Origin: an uncultured Lachnospiraceae bacterium
GTDB taxonomy: Bacteria > Bacillota > Clostridia > Lachnospirales > Lachnospiraceae
Length of the DNA stretch: 14,634 nt
Direction: 5' to 3'
Assembly: GCA_902803625.1 (NCBI GenBank)
Contig: CADCQV010000039.1
Coordinates: forward strand, 1-14,634
Both the position numbers and the translations under genes were made by a program. Below the pieces are notes generated by a model. The model made no database searches. It was given only the letters and a program-made list of their open reading frames with translations, and was not told the origin of the DNA. This document shows positions 1-6,131 of the stretch, one piece after another (positions within the stretch are counted from its first letter, which is position 1; every line of letters starts with the position of its first letter).

Positions 1-618
1 GAGAAGGAGGTCCAGATTGAAGCCGGGCTTCCGGTTGACACTGATATACCTGTCTCTTAAGCCGTCGTACTTATCCTCATCCGTATAGACTATATCCGCC
101 CCCTCCCGTATAGAGCGCACGGTCTCGGACAGGGCGTCGGGCTCGATAAAGTCATCATGGTCCAGAAAAACCAGGTACTCCCCTTCAGCCTCTCTCACAG
201 CCTCGTTTGTATTCGCCGATATGCCTTTATTGGACCCGAGTCTCCTGTATTTTATCCTTAAGCCTATATCCGGATCCTCGTCATAGATCCTGACAACATT
301 CTCTATATTGTCATTCCCGCTGCCGTCGGCAATAACCACCTCAAAGTCCGTATAGCTCTGGCTCAGGATAGAATCCAGAAGATGGGCAAAGTCGTCCATA
401 TCCGGCTCAAAAACCGGGATGATGAGGCTTAAGAAAATCCCTCCGTCCTCTCCCCTGCCGGTGCTCTCGGGGATCATAAGGGCTTCCCTTGAGTACCTGC
501 GGTTTTCGCTCCCCTCCCTTATACCCTCAAGAGCACGGAAAAGAGCGGCTTTTGCACCGTTCCTCTCAGTATAATCCTTTAGTTTTTCGATTCCCTGTCG
601 TATGCTGTCTATATCCAT
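1..618 (-). CDS. RfbC-type family 2 glycosyltransferase, N-terminal part (cut by window edge)
   Basis: An open frame of 206 codons runs from an ATG at 618 off the left edge, so only the N-terminal part is visible. An in-frame TAG directly precedes the ATG, which fixes 618 as the earliest start. There is no strong Shine-Dalgarno site. After a charged helical stretch (residues 1-60) a GT-A fold begins: LSLIIPVF at 63-70, VIADGS at 95-100, the GSNKGISANTNEA segment at 128-140 and the metal-binding LDHDD at 152-156. The segment YTDEDKYD at 178-185 is typical of the first domain of Myxococcus RfbC-like GT2 enzymes that extend O-antigen or rhamnan-type chains. By family knowledge it uses a nucleotide sugar in the cytoplasm; the sugar and linkage are not readable. 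It lies 25 nt after the kinase-like gene and is probably co-transcribed. A second GT-A domain may follow outside the window. Confidence 0.9.
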   Translation of the reverse strand, partial: MDIDSIRQGIEKLKDYTERNGAKAALFRALEGIREGSENRRYSREALMIPESTGRGEDGGIFLSLIIPVFEPDMDDFAHLLDSILSQSYTDFEVVIADGSGNDNIENVVRIYDEDPDIGLRIKYRRLGSNKGISANTNEAVREAEGEYLVFLDHDDFIEPDALSETVRSIREGADIVYTDEDKYDGLRDRYISVNRKPGFNLDLLL

Positions 619-643
619 CTATAATACTGTGTGCCCTTGGTTT

Positions 644-2107
644 TCATACTTTACCTGTGGTTTCGTAGGTGTTTGCTTTTAGTTCCTCAAGAATATTTAC
701 TGCGTTCAGGATAAATGCCAGAACCTTCCTGGGTCTGTCAGTGTGCATAGGGAGCATTGACAAAAAGAGAGAGCACTCAAAAAGTCTCACCGTCCTGACA
801 TCTATACCCTCTTCCTTAAGCTTCCTCTCAAATTCCCTTCTGTAAGAGCGAACATCCCCGTCAATACTTAGCTTCAGCTTCATATCCCCGGATACCTCTA
901 TACAGAAAAGCGCACTGTTCATAAAGTCATAACATCCGGAAATGGAATGGGAAAGCTTTGCAACATCATAAAGCGGATCGGAAAAAAGCTCCTTTTCATT
1001 GCTTGCCCCCTTCGGATCAATGAGCCGTAAAAGACCCGCATCCGGAGAGTAAAGAATATTAGAGAAACAGAGATCTCCGTGACTAACGGTCTTCCGGAGC
1101 TCCTCCTTTTTTTTCCCTATCATGGAGTCATATGTCTCCTCGTATTTTTTTAATATATCGTCTATACCGCTGTATTTAGTCCCGCTGATCAGATAGTTTT
1201 CTATATCCGGGAAAGAAGGATGCTTCTTAAATTCCTCTATCCTTTTTTCGACCTTTAAGATATACAGCTCTCGGCGCTTCTCGTAGAACTCGTTCCAGGT
1301 TACCCTTTCCTCCCTGCGCTCTTTCAGGAAAACAAAAAGTATGTCGAGGATCTTCTTAAATTCCTCGATCGAGATGGCACCGTGGACATAGCGTATGGCA
1401 AGGTCCGTCATATGATAACGCTGCATCCTGTAGGAGGCCTTATTTCCCTCCTCCCTGTACTCATAGGGAAGGACAAACCAGCTACGCATGTTTTCCGGAA
1501 GGAGATAGTAAAACCTGTACTCCGCAGATATCTTTGCCTTGTTCTCACTGCTCTTCACAACGGTATATTCATCACCTGACAGGGCGTTGAAGTATCTCGC
1601 ATCAAAGCCTCCGGTGATGAAGCTTAGAAATTCCTTCTTTTCTGCGACACAGAGAAAGGCATCGGATATTATCTCCTCCAGATTCATGGCCCTTTCCCTC
1701 AGCTCTCCCTCAGCATCAAGGGCAGAAAGGAAGGACTTCGCATCGGAAAAGATCAGGGCGGCCACTCTGTCCCCGGCCATTACCCTGTAGTCCTCCCGGC
1801 AGTAGCCGGCTTTCTTCAAAAGAAGCGAGAATTCGGGAAGATCCCTCACTATACAATCCGAAAAGACAAGGACCACCGCTCTTTTCATATCCTGATCCGA
1901 CAGGGAAAAATCGTCCCCGGAGGTTAAAACCCGGATATCCGCATCCACTCTTTCCTTTTCCGCGGCATCACAAACACGGGAACTGAAATGCTCTCTTAAG
2001 GATCGTCTCCTGTAAATTATCCTGCCGAAGCTCTTCTCCCCGGTGATCTCCCTTATTTCCCCTGAGGGTTTTCTTCTGTCGTCATATATTACGGTGATCT
2101 TTTTCAT
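644..2107 (-). CDS. APH/choline-kinase-fold phosphotransferase-like protein of the glycan cluster
   Basis: 487 residues. The start is taken at the ATG at 2107, which forms an ATGA overlap with the upstream membrane-protein gene; a longer frame to 2158 would bury 17 extra residues in that gene. The C-terminal half is a small-molecule kinase fold: a likely ATP-binding lysine in VVKSS (residue 185), an αC-like glutamate in KISAEYRFY, the catalytic loop HGDLCFSN (343-350, Asp345, Asn350) and the metal aspartate in LIDPKG (Asp364). These match the APH/choline kinase superfamily, and all key residues are present. Residues 1 to about 165 are an alpha/beta region I do not recognise; a degenerate nucleotidyltransferase-like domain is possible but unproven. 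Such proteins occur in capsule and cell-wall glycan loci. The acceptor may be a sugar, an alcohol such as choline, or a lipid precursor; the sequence does not say which. Antibiotic resistance is unlikely given the context. Confidence 0.85.
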   Translation of the reverse strand: MKKITVIYDDRRKPSGEIREITGEKSFGRIIYRRRSLREHFSSRVCDAAEKERVDADIRVLTSGDDFSLSDQDMKRAVVLVFSDCIVRDLPEFSLLLKKAGYCREDYRVMAGDRVAALIFSDAKSFLSALDAEGELRERAMNLEEIISDAFLCVAEKKEFLSFITGGFDARYFNALSGDEYTVVKSSENKAKISAEYRFYYLLPENMRSWFVLPYEYREEGNKASYRMQRYHMTDLAIRYVHGAISIEEFKKILDILFVFLKERREERVTWNEFYEKRRELYILKVEKRIEEFKKHPSFPDIENYLISGTKYSGIDDILKKYEETYDSMIGKKKEELRKTVSHGDLCFSNILYSPDAGLLRLIDPKGASNEKELFSDPLYDVAKLSHSISGCYDFMNSALFCIEVSGDMKLKLSIDGDVRSYRREFERKLKEEGIDVRTVRLFECSLFLSMLPMHTDRPRKVLAFILNAVNILEELKANTYETTGKV

Positions 2108-2898
2108 TTTCTTTCTGCTCCGCTCCTTTTTTCCGATCCGGCGTTCATAATAAGGCATACCAAGGTCAGAACCGCAAAAACGGCTATCCCCATAAAATTA
2201 TATGCCTTTCCGATATTTCCGGTTCCTCCCGACAAGAGGGAATTAATGTATCTGATAAAGGCCTTGATGTCAAAGCGGGTTCCGAGAGTCCCGGCAAAGA
2301 ATTTCAAAGCCCCGAATTCAATGATCCATCCAAGAAGTGATGACAAAAATACCAGAGGACTCCTGCCCCGGATGAGCCTCCTTAAATAGCGGTACCATTC
2401 ATCCGCCTTATCAAGTATATCGAGAAGGATGAGCGCCCTTCCGGATTTCTTCGTTGTGATCAGAAACCTGTTGACATAGCTGAAGGAGGGTGCGAAAAAA
2501 CGGAAGCATACAAAGAGAAAGATAAGTGAGGTAAATAGAAGTACCAGTACCGGATCCGCCTCATGAAGGAAAATAAGCCCGAAGGGAAGGGTAAGTGTAA
2601 GGAGCGCCAGTGTATCAAAGAACCTGTCGATCACCACAAGCAATATGCCTGTTTTGAAGGAACCGGACATATGCTTTACCGCAGCCACCCTGTAGAGCTC
2701 TCCCAGCTTAAAGGGAATAATAAGGTTTACAAGGGTAGTTCTCACATAGAGAAAGAAAATATCAAAAAAGGACAGCTTCCTTTCCTCCATCAGCACGAGA
2801 TAGAACCTGCTGAACTTGAAGAAATGCGCCCCGGCAAAAAAAAGAAGAACGGTAAAGATATTTGCCGTGTTTATACTAATACTGAAATGCCAGCTCAT
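2104..2898 (-). CDS. Lysylphosphatidylglycerol-synthase-TM/flippase-like integral membrane protein
   Basis: 264 residues with about seven to eight hydrophobic segments. The signature of the LPG_synthase_TM (UPF0104) family is visible: FKLGELYRVAAVKH followed by VVIDRFFDTLALL (roughly residues 63-97), where the family has a conserved GE..R and a D/ER..D pair. The family includes the transmembrane part of MprF and archaeal AglD-type proteins, and many members sit beside polyprenyl-phosphate glycosyltransferases, where a lipid-flipping role is suspected. At 264 residues it is somewhat shorter than the usual 300-340, and there is no C-terminal lysyl-transferase domain. The start at 2898 overlaps the upstream GT2 stop by ATGA and has a strong GAGGAG Shine-Dalgarno site (2904-2909) five bases away. 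The tight coupling suggests it works with that GT2, perhaps moving the lipid-linked sugar across the membrane (inference). Confidence 0.82.
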   Translation of the reverse strand: MSWHFSISINTANIFTVLLFFAGAHFFKFSRFYLVLMEERKLSFFDIFFLYVRTTLVNLIIPFKLGELYRVAAVKHMSGSFKTGILLVVIDRFFDTLALLTLTLPFGLIFLHEADPVLVLLFTSLIFLFVCFRFFAPSFSYVNRFLITTKKSGRALILLDILDKADEWYRYLRRLIRGRSPLVFLSSLLGWIIEFGALKFFAGTLGTRFDIKAFIRYINSLLSGGTGNIGKAYNFMGIAVFAVLTLVCLIMNAGSEKRSGAERK

Positions 2899-3680
2899 CC
2901 GATCTCCTCATAGGTATATGACGCGATCTCCCTGTCCCTGTATTCGCCTCTTATTGATGACGGATTATCAATATAATCAAAGAGGATCCTTAAAACCTTA
3001 ACCGCCTGCGAGGAAAGCTTTACATTTGAAACCTGATCCGTCTCCCTCCAGGAAATGGGATAGAATCTGCAGGTCTGGTTATAGTACTGCAGGGCAAGCA
3101 CCATACAGTAATTAAAGGTCAGATTATCGGGAAAGCGGAGATAAAATCCGTCCTTTAGCATTGAAACATCATACATATTAAGGCCGCTTCCAAGGTCAAA
3201 GACCCTCTGCTTTATCGCAGCCGCAAAGAGAAAGTCATAAACAATGTTTCCGAAGGTCCTTAATGCAGAATACCCCTCCAGACGGCTGCCCCGCATGAAA
3301 CGGGCCCCAAGGACACAGTCATAATTCCTGTAGATCCGCTTTTCAAACACAGGCAGAAAGTCCCATATATTACCCTGGTCATCTCCGTGAACCATCACCA
3401 CATAGTCAAAGCCATTTTCAACGGCATAGCCGAAGGCCACCTTCTGTGATCCCCCGAGTCCGTAGTTATCATCATTTCTGAAGAGCTTAAGATTTAAGTC
3501 ACTGTGCTCCGCCCTGAAATCCAGAACAGCCTGTTCCGTTCCGTCGGTACTGCGGTTATTTATGACGATCACTTCCTCAATATGATCCCGTATCTCACCC
3601 TTAAGGGTGGCTAAGACCCTTGTGATCTGATCCTCACAGTTATATGCCGGAATGAATAATAATATCCTGTCTTTTTTCAT
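2895..3680 (-). CDS. DPM-synthase-like family 2 glycosyltransferase
   Basis: 261 residues from the ATG at 3680. A longer frame reaches 3740, but its extra 20 codons are repeat-derived sequence, and an AGGA Shine-Dalgarno (3687-3690) sits six bases before 3680. A single GT-A domain starts at once: RILLFIPAYNCEDQ (5-18), VIVINNRSTDGT (38-49), then the metal motif MVHGDDQG (about 96-103) where DPM-type enzymes have D-x-D, and GARFMRGSRLEGY (about 125-137). The fold resembles dolichyl-phosphate mannose synthase and bacterial polyprenyl-phosphate sugar synthases. There are no C-terminal membrane helices, so it is probably a cytoplasmic, membrane-associated enzyme. It overlaps the next gene by ATGA; that gene encodes a flippase-like membrane protein, which makes a lipid-linked-sugar role likely. 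Donor sugar unknown. Confidence 0.88.
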   Translation of the reverse strand: MKKDRILLFIPAYNCEDQITRVLATLKGEIRDHIEEVIVINNRSTDGTEQAVLDFRAEHSDLNLKLFRNDDNYGLGGSQKVAFGYAVENGFDYVVMVHGDDQGNIWDFLPVFEKRIYRNYDCVLGARFMRGSRLEGYSALRTFGNIVYDFLFAAAIKQRVFDLGSGLNMYDVSMLKDGFYLRFPDNLTFNYCMVLALQYYNQTCRFYPISWRETDQVSNVKLSSQAVKVLRILFDYIDNPSSIRGEYRDREIASYTYEEIG

Positions 3681-3686
3681 GCTATG

Positions 3687-3690
3687 TCCT
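3687..3690 (-). promoter_or_regulatory. Shine-Dalgarno site deciding the start at 3680
   Basis: On the minus strand AGGA lies six bases before the ATG at 3680 (context AACAGGACATAGC then ATG). The alternative start at 3740 lies inside a repeat copy and has no comparable site. The protein beginning MKKDRILLFIPAYN also matches the usual position of the GT-A nucleotide-binding strand. Confidence 0.7.
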
Positions 3691-3712
3691 GTTGTTACCT
3701 TTCTGTAAATAC

Positions 3713-3814
3713 TGTCATTCTGAGCCGGTTCTAATGTCATTCTGAGCGGCGCTGCGTGCCAGTGACACGCGTTCAGCGCGGACCGAGTCGGGAGACGAGA
3801 CGCGAAGAATCTTT
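3713..3814. repeat. Composite palindromic repeat (CTGAGCG...CGAAG type), with half copy
   Basis: On the plus strand a full element runs from TGTCATTCTGAGCG (3735-3748) to CGAAGAATCTTT (3803-3814). ATTCT (3739-3743) can pair with AGAAT (3806-3810). Its centre carries a second hairpin, GCGCTGCGTG (3749-3758) against CACG and CAGCGC (3766-3779). A half copy, TGTCATTCTGAGCCG (3713-3727), precedes it in the same orientation. A simpler copy lies at 6103-6131. The element begins one base beyond the esterase stop codon (3816). Short repeats with this core are known from many unrelated bacterial genomes; I know of no settled function. In the transcript it would fold strongly between the esterase gene and the next GT2 gene, so it could affect read-through or mRNA processing (inference). 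I see no promoter in the 135-nt gap. Confidence 0.8.
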
Positions 3815-3815
3815 A

Positions 3816-4910
3816 CTATATCCCATCATATTTCACCGGGACATACTTCTCCCCCGTAGCGTAATCCATGATCTCCGGATCCTCCCTGTTCCTTGCGAAA
3901 TAGGCTCCGTTCCTGCCAGCATCCTCTCCCAGAAGATTCAGTGCAGCCTGATCATAGTGGTACGCATCCGTCATATGATCATCTCCTATCCCGGAAAGAA
4001 TCGTTGAAACCAGAACGAATCTCGGATCGGTGCGGCAAAGCTCTGTCTGCAGATCCGCTATCCTCTTGAAGGCCCCGGTCTTCCCCTTCACCCTGCCTAT
4101 CCTTATCATCAGGAATTTATCTATCCCCGCATTAAAAAGCCTGGTGGAAAAAACATTGATATCCGTCAGATACTGCCCGTCCGGAACCTGTTCCAGAACG
4201 TCATTTTCCCCCTGCAGAAATACGAGAAACTGGTTTTTCACTATATAGCCGTTTCCCTCGAGCCAAAGCTTCGCGCTCCTGAAGCGGTTTTCCACCTCGG
4301 TGCACACGGCATCCGATGCCCAGTAGGTGGAGGGCATTCCGCCCTTTGACGCCGATACGGCGATAACCGGAGTTCCGGTCTCTCTGTACCAGGTATTGAC
4401 AAAAGAAGAAACCAGTGATCCCCTCTTCAGATAGAAATCGTTCATGATCTCTGTATTTTCGTAAATCCCAAAGGGCTCGGCGATCTTATAGAGCCTTGTC
4501 GGATCGGATACTGAGCGGAATTCCGCGCCGGCACCCTCCTCAGTATCAGGGGACAGCTCCGCATTTCCGCCATAGCCGGACATATTGCTCTGCCCGGCGA
4601 ATACGATCAAGTCTACTTCCTTTCCCTCATGCTCTTCTGTCAGCTCCTCCGCCTCTTCGTTTACTATATCTTTTTCGATCTCCGGTTCGATCTCCTCCAC
4701 AGGCTCCTTTTCGGGTTCCTCCACCACAGCCTCCCTCGGCACATCGGAAAGAATGCTCCCCCTGACCGTACCGTTCTTCGGAGCTCTCTTGTCAAAGGGA
4801 TTGCCCTGCCAGGAAAACCACACTGCCGACAAAGCCGCAAAAAACGCCCCTGCCAGCAGGATGATCATTATTACGACAGCCGTCTTTTTTCTGTTATCCC
4901 TTCTTTTCAA
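3816..4910 (-). CDS. Membrane-anchored SASA/CE6-type acetylesterase
   Basis: 364 residues. An N-terminal basic stretch and a hydrophobic helix (about residues 10-32) form a signal anchor, followed by a very acidic linker (about 59-100, rich in Glu) and then a SGNH-like esterase domain. Visible blocks: FAGQSNMSGYG with the presumed nucleophile Ser108, SKGGMPSTYW (188-197), FLQGENDV (231-238) and the C-terminal pair in TDAYHYDQAAL (Asp315, His318). These fit the SASA family (sialate O-acetylesterase domain, carbohydrate esterase 6), which removes O-acetyl groups from sugars. The topology puts the catalytic domain outside the cell, where it may edit acetylation of the polymer made here (inference). 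The start is a TTG at 4910 overlapping the GtrA gene by 17 bp. An ATG at 4868 is an alternative, but it would remove the basic residues before the helix and has no nearby ribosome site. A repeat abuts the stop. Confidence 0.85.
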   Translation of the reverse strand: MKRRDNRKKTAVVIMIILLAGAFFAALSAVWFSWQGNPFDKRAPKNGTVRGSILSDVPREAVVEEPEKEPVEEIEPEIEKDIVNEEAEELTEEHEGKEVDLIVFAGQSNMSGYGGNAELSPDTEEGAGAEFRSVSDPTRLYKIAEPFGIYENTEIMNDFYLKRGSLVSSFVNTWYRETGTPVIAVSASKGGMPSTYWASDAVCTEVENRFRSAKLWLEGNGYIVKNQFLVFLQGENDVLEQVPDGQYLTDINVFSTRLFNAGIDKFLMIRIGRVKGKTGAFKRIADLQTELCRTDPRFVLVSTILSGIGDDHMTDAYHYDQAALNLLGEDAGRNGAYFARNREDPEIMDYATGEKYVPVKYDGI

Positions 4911-5337
4911 TAAAGATCTTTCTGGTAATGAAGTTGTATACCATTACAACCCCGGTTGCGAACATCTTTCCCAGGGTCTCCTTAAATTTCCAGAGAATTC
5001 CGTTGAAGCCGGTCTGAAGGAAAGCCACATTGTCAAATACAGCGAGAACTCCGAGGATCAGCACCTCATTAAGAAGAAGTCCTATAAGAGAAAGCACGGC
5101 GAATATGGTAAATTCCTTTCTCCTGTCCATATTCTCATCATGGACAAAGACGAATTTCATGCTGGAAAAATAATTGAAGATAAGGGAAATGGTAAAGCCG
5201 AAAAATGCTGCTATGGCAACCGTCACCTTAGCGTTTCCGAAGAATAATATTATCAGTGTGTAGATCGCAAAATCGATCAGGAAGGAAAGACCTCCCACGA
5301 CACCGAATTTTAATATCTGTTTTATCAGCTTATTCAT
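4894..5337 (-). CDS. GtrA-family polyprenyl-phosphate-sugar translocase-like membrane protein
   Basis: 147 residues from the ATG at 5337; a GTG at 5343 would add two residues and give a GTGA overlap with the upstream GT2. An AGGA sits ten bases before the ATG and four before the GTG, so I prefer the ATG. Four membrane helices are visible, with typical GtrA features: LKFGVVGGLSFLIDFAIYTL near the N-terminus, the GFTISLIFNYFSSMKFVF segment in the second helix and its loop, and ATGVVMVYNFITRKIFIE at the end. GtrA/GtcA proteins are thought to move undecaprenyl-phosphate-linked sugars across the membrane for glycosylation of O-antigen or teichoic acid. Its position directly after a DPM-like GT2 matches the classic gtrA/gtrB pairing, although the order here is GT2 first. 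The GT-C partner is probably the GT87 protein two genes upstream. Confidence 0.9.
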   Translation of the reverse strand: MNKLIKQILKFGVVGGLSFLIDFAIYTLIILFFGNAKVTVAIAAFFGFTISLIFNYFSSMKFVFVHDENMDRRKEFTIFAVLSLIGLLLNEVLILGVLAVFDNVAFLQTGFNGILWKFKETLGKMFATGVVMVYNFITRKIFIEKKG

Positions 5338-5339
5338 GG

Positions 5340-6047
5340 TCACAAAATCCTGTTAAGTTTATTAAAGTCTCTGAGAGCGTTTCTTCCGATCTCAAATATC
5401 CGTTTCATATTTATGGAATTCACTCCTCCCTGCCTCGGGCGGAAGCTTATGGGAATGTATCTTATACTCCTTCCATGCTTAGTAAATGCAACGGAGAGGA
5501 GTACATTTGTAAGAAAATAGTCCTTCGGAACATAACGGATCTCTTTTCTGAGTGCCTCTGCCTTCATGAGACGGTATGGGGTATTGGCATCCTCCACCCA
5601 TACGTGAAAGCTCAAAAACACCGTGAGCTTCAGAATCTTCGTCACAAAGATCCTTGAAATACCGTCCTGACGGCTCTTTCTGGAGCCTATCACCATGTCA
5701 TAATGCCGCCGGCACCTGTAGAATTCCTCAAATTCCTCCGGTCGTGTCTGTCCGTCGGAATCCGTCTGGAAAACGAAATCCGCTCCTTCGGACAGCGCAA
5801 ATTTATAGCCTGACAGGATCGCAGCACCATGTCCGCCGTTTTCCTTACTCTTTACAATGAGCTGCGGTCTGTTCTTCTGTTCCTCCTTTAATACGGCCAG
5901 GGTACCATCCCGGCTTCCGTCATTAACGATAACAAGCCTGGAGCTCTCTCCCGCCATTACCGCTATGGGATACCATTCATCCACAACCTTTCCGATATTT
6001 GCTTCCTCGTTATATGCGGGGATCACAATATATAGTTTATCCTGCAT
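5340..6047 (-). CDS. DPM/GtrB-like polyprenyl-phosphate glycosyltransferase (GT2)
   Basis: 235 residues, one GT-A domain. Motifs in order: KLYIVIPAYNEEANIGK (4-20), VIVNDGSRDGT (39-49), SKENGGHGAAILSGY (67-81), the metal motif FQTDSDGQ (93-100) and MVIGSRKSRQDG (118-129). These are the hallmarks of the DPM/DPG-synthase-like GT2 group, which transfers a sugar from a nucleotide donor to polyprenyl phosphate on the cytoplasmic face. Unlike GtrB or CsbB it lacks C-terminal membrane helices and is the short, DPM1-like form. A strong AGGAG (6054-6058) lies six bases before the ATG at 6047. The stop is two bases from the GtrA start, so the two proteins are almost certainly made together. With the GT87 gene upstream they form a likely three-component glycosylation set. 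The sugar is unknown; glucose would fit the linked phosphoglucomutase gene. Confidence 0.9.
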   Translation of the reverse strand: MQDKLYIVIPAYNEEANIGKVVDEWYPIAVMAGESSRLVIVNDGSRDGTLAVLKEEQKNRPQLIVKSKENGGHGAAILSGYKFALSEGADFVFQTDSDGQTRPEEFEEFYRCRRHYDMVIGSRKSRQDGISRIFVTKILKLTVFLSFHVWVEDANTPYRLMKAEALRKEIRYVPKDYFLTNVLLSVAFTKHGRSIRYIPISFRPRQGGVNSINMKRIFEIGRNALRDFNKLNRIL

Positions 6048-6053
6048 TATTGT

Positions 6054-6058
6054 CTCCT
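6054..6058 (-). promoter_or_regulatory. Strong Shine-Dalgarno site of the DPM-like GT2 gene
   Basis: AGGAG on the minus strand lies six bases before the ATG at 6047. It directly follows a ten-base half copy of the nearby repeat (TGTCATCCTG on the plus strand at 6058-6067), so repeat-derived sequence lies right against this initiation site. Confidence 0.65.
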
Positions 6059-6102
6059 GTCATCCTGGACACCCAATATCTTCCCCCTCAGCATTCCCGG
6101 TA

Positions 6103-6131
6103 TGTCATCCTGAGCGCAGCGAAGGATCTTT
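6103..6131. repeat. Short palindromic repeat forming the 3' end of the GT87 gene
   Basis: On the plus strand the element reads TGTCATCCTGAGCGCAGC followed by GAAGGATCTTT. ATCCT (6107-6111) can pair with AGGAT (6123-6127). It is the simple form of the repeat found in expanded form at 3713-3814. Read on the minus strand it supplies the final residues DPSLRSG and the TGA stop of the GT87 gene (stop at 6105). A half copy (6058-6067) follows 45 nt further on in the direction of transcription, echoing the half-plus-full arrangement at the other locus. Repeats of this core are common in diverse bacteria. A role in mRNA stability or transcription is possible but not shown by the sequence. Confidence 0.8.

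Noticed and set aside
2108..2158. N-terminal extension of the kinase-like protein to 2158
   Set aside because: It would overlap the upstream gene by 55 bp, while the ATG at 2107 gives the ATGA overlap seen elsewhere in the cluster.
3681..3740. N-terminal extension of the DPM-like GT2 to 3740
   Set aside because: The extra codons are repeat-derived, and a good Shine-Dalgarno site supports the start at 3680.
3713..3814. CRISPR-like array
   Set aside because: Only one full and one half copy are present, with no regular spacers.
4585..5247. Plus-strand open frame of 220 codons
   Set aside because: It is antisense to the esterase and GtrA genes, and the Ser-rich start mirrors the acidic linker codons of the esterase.
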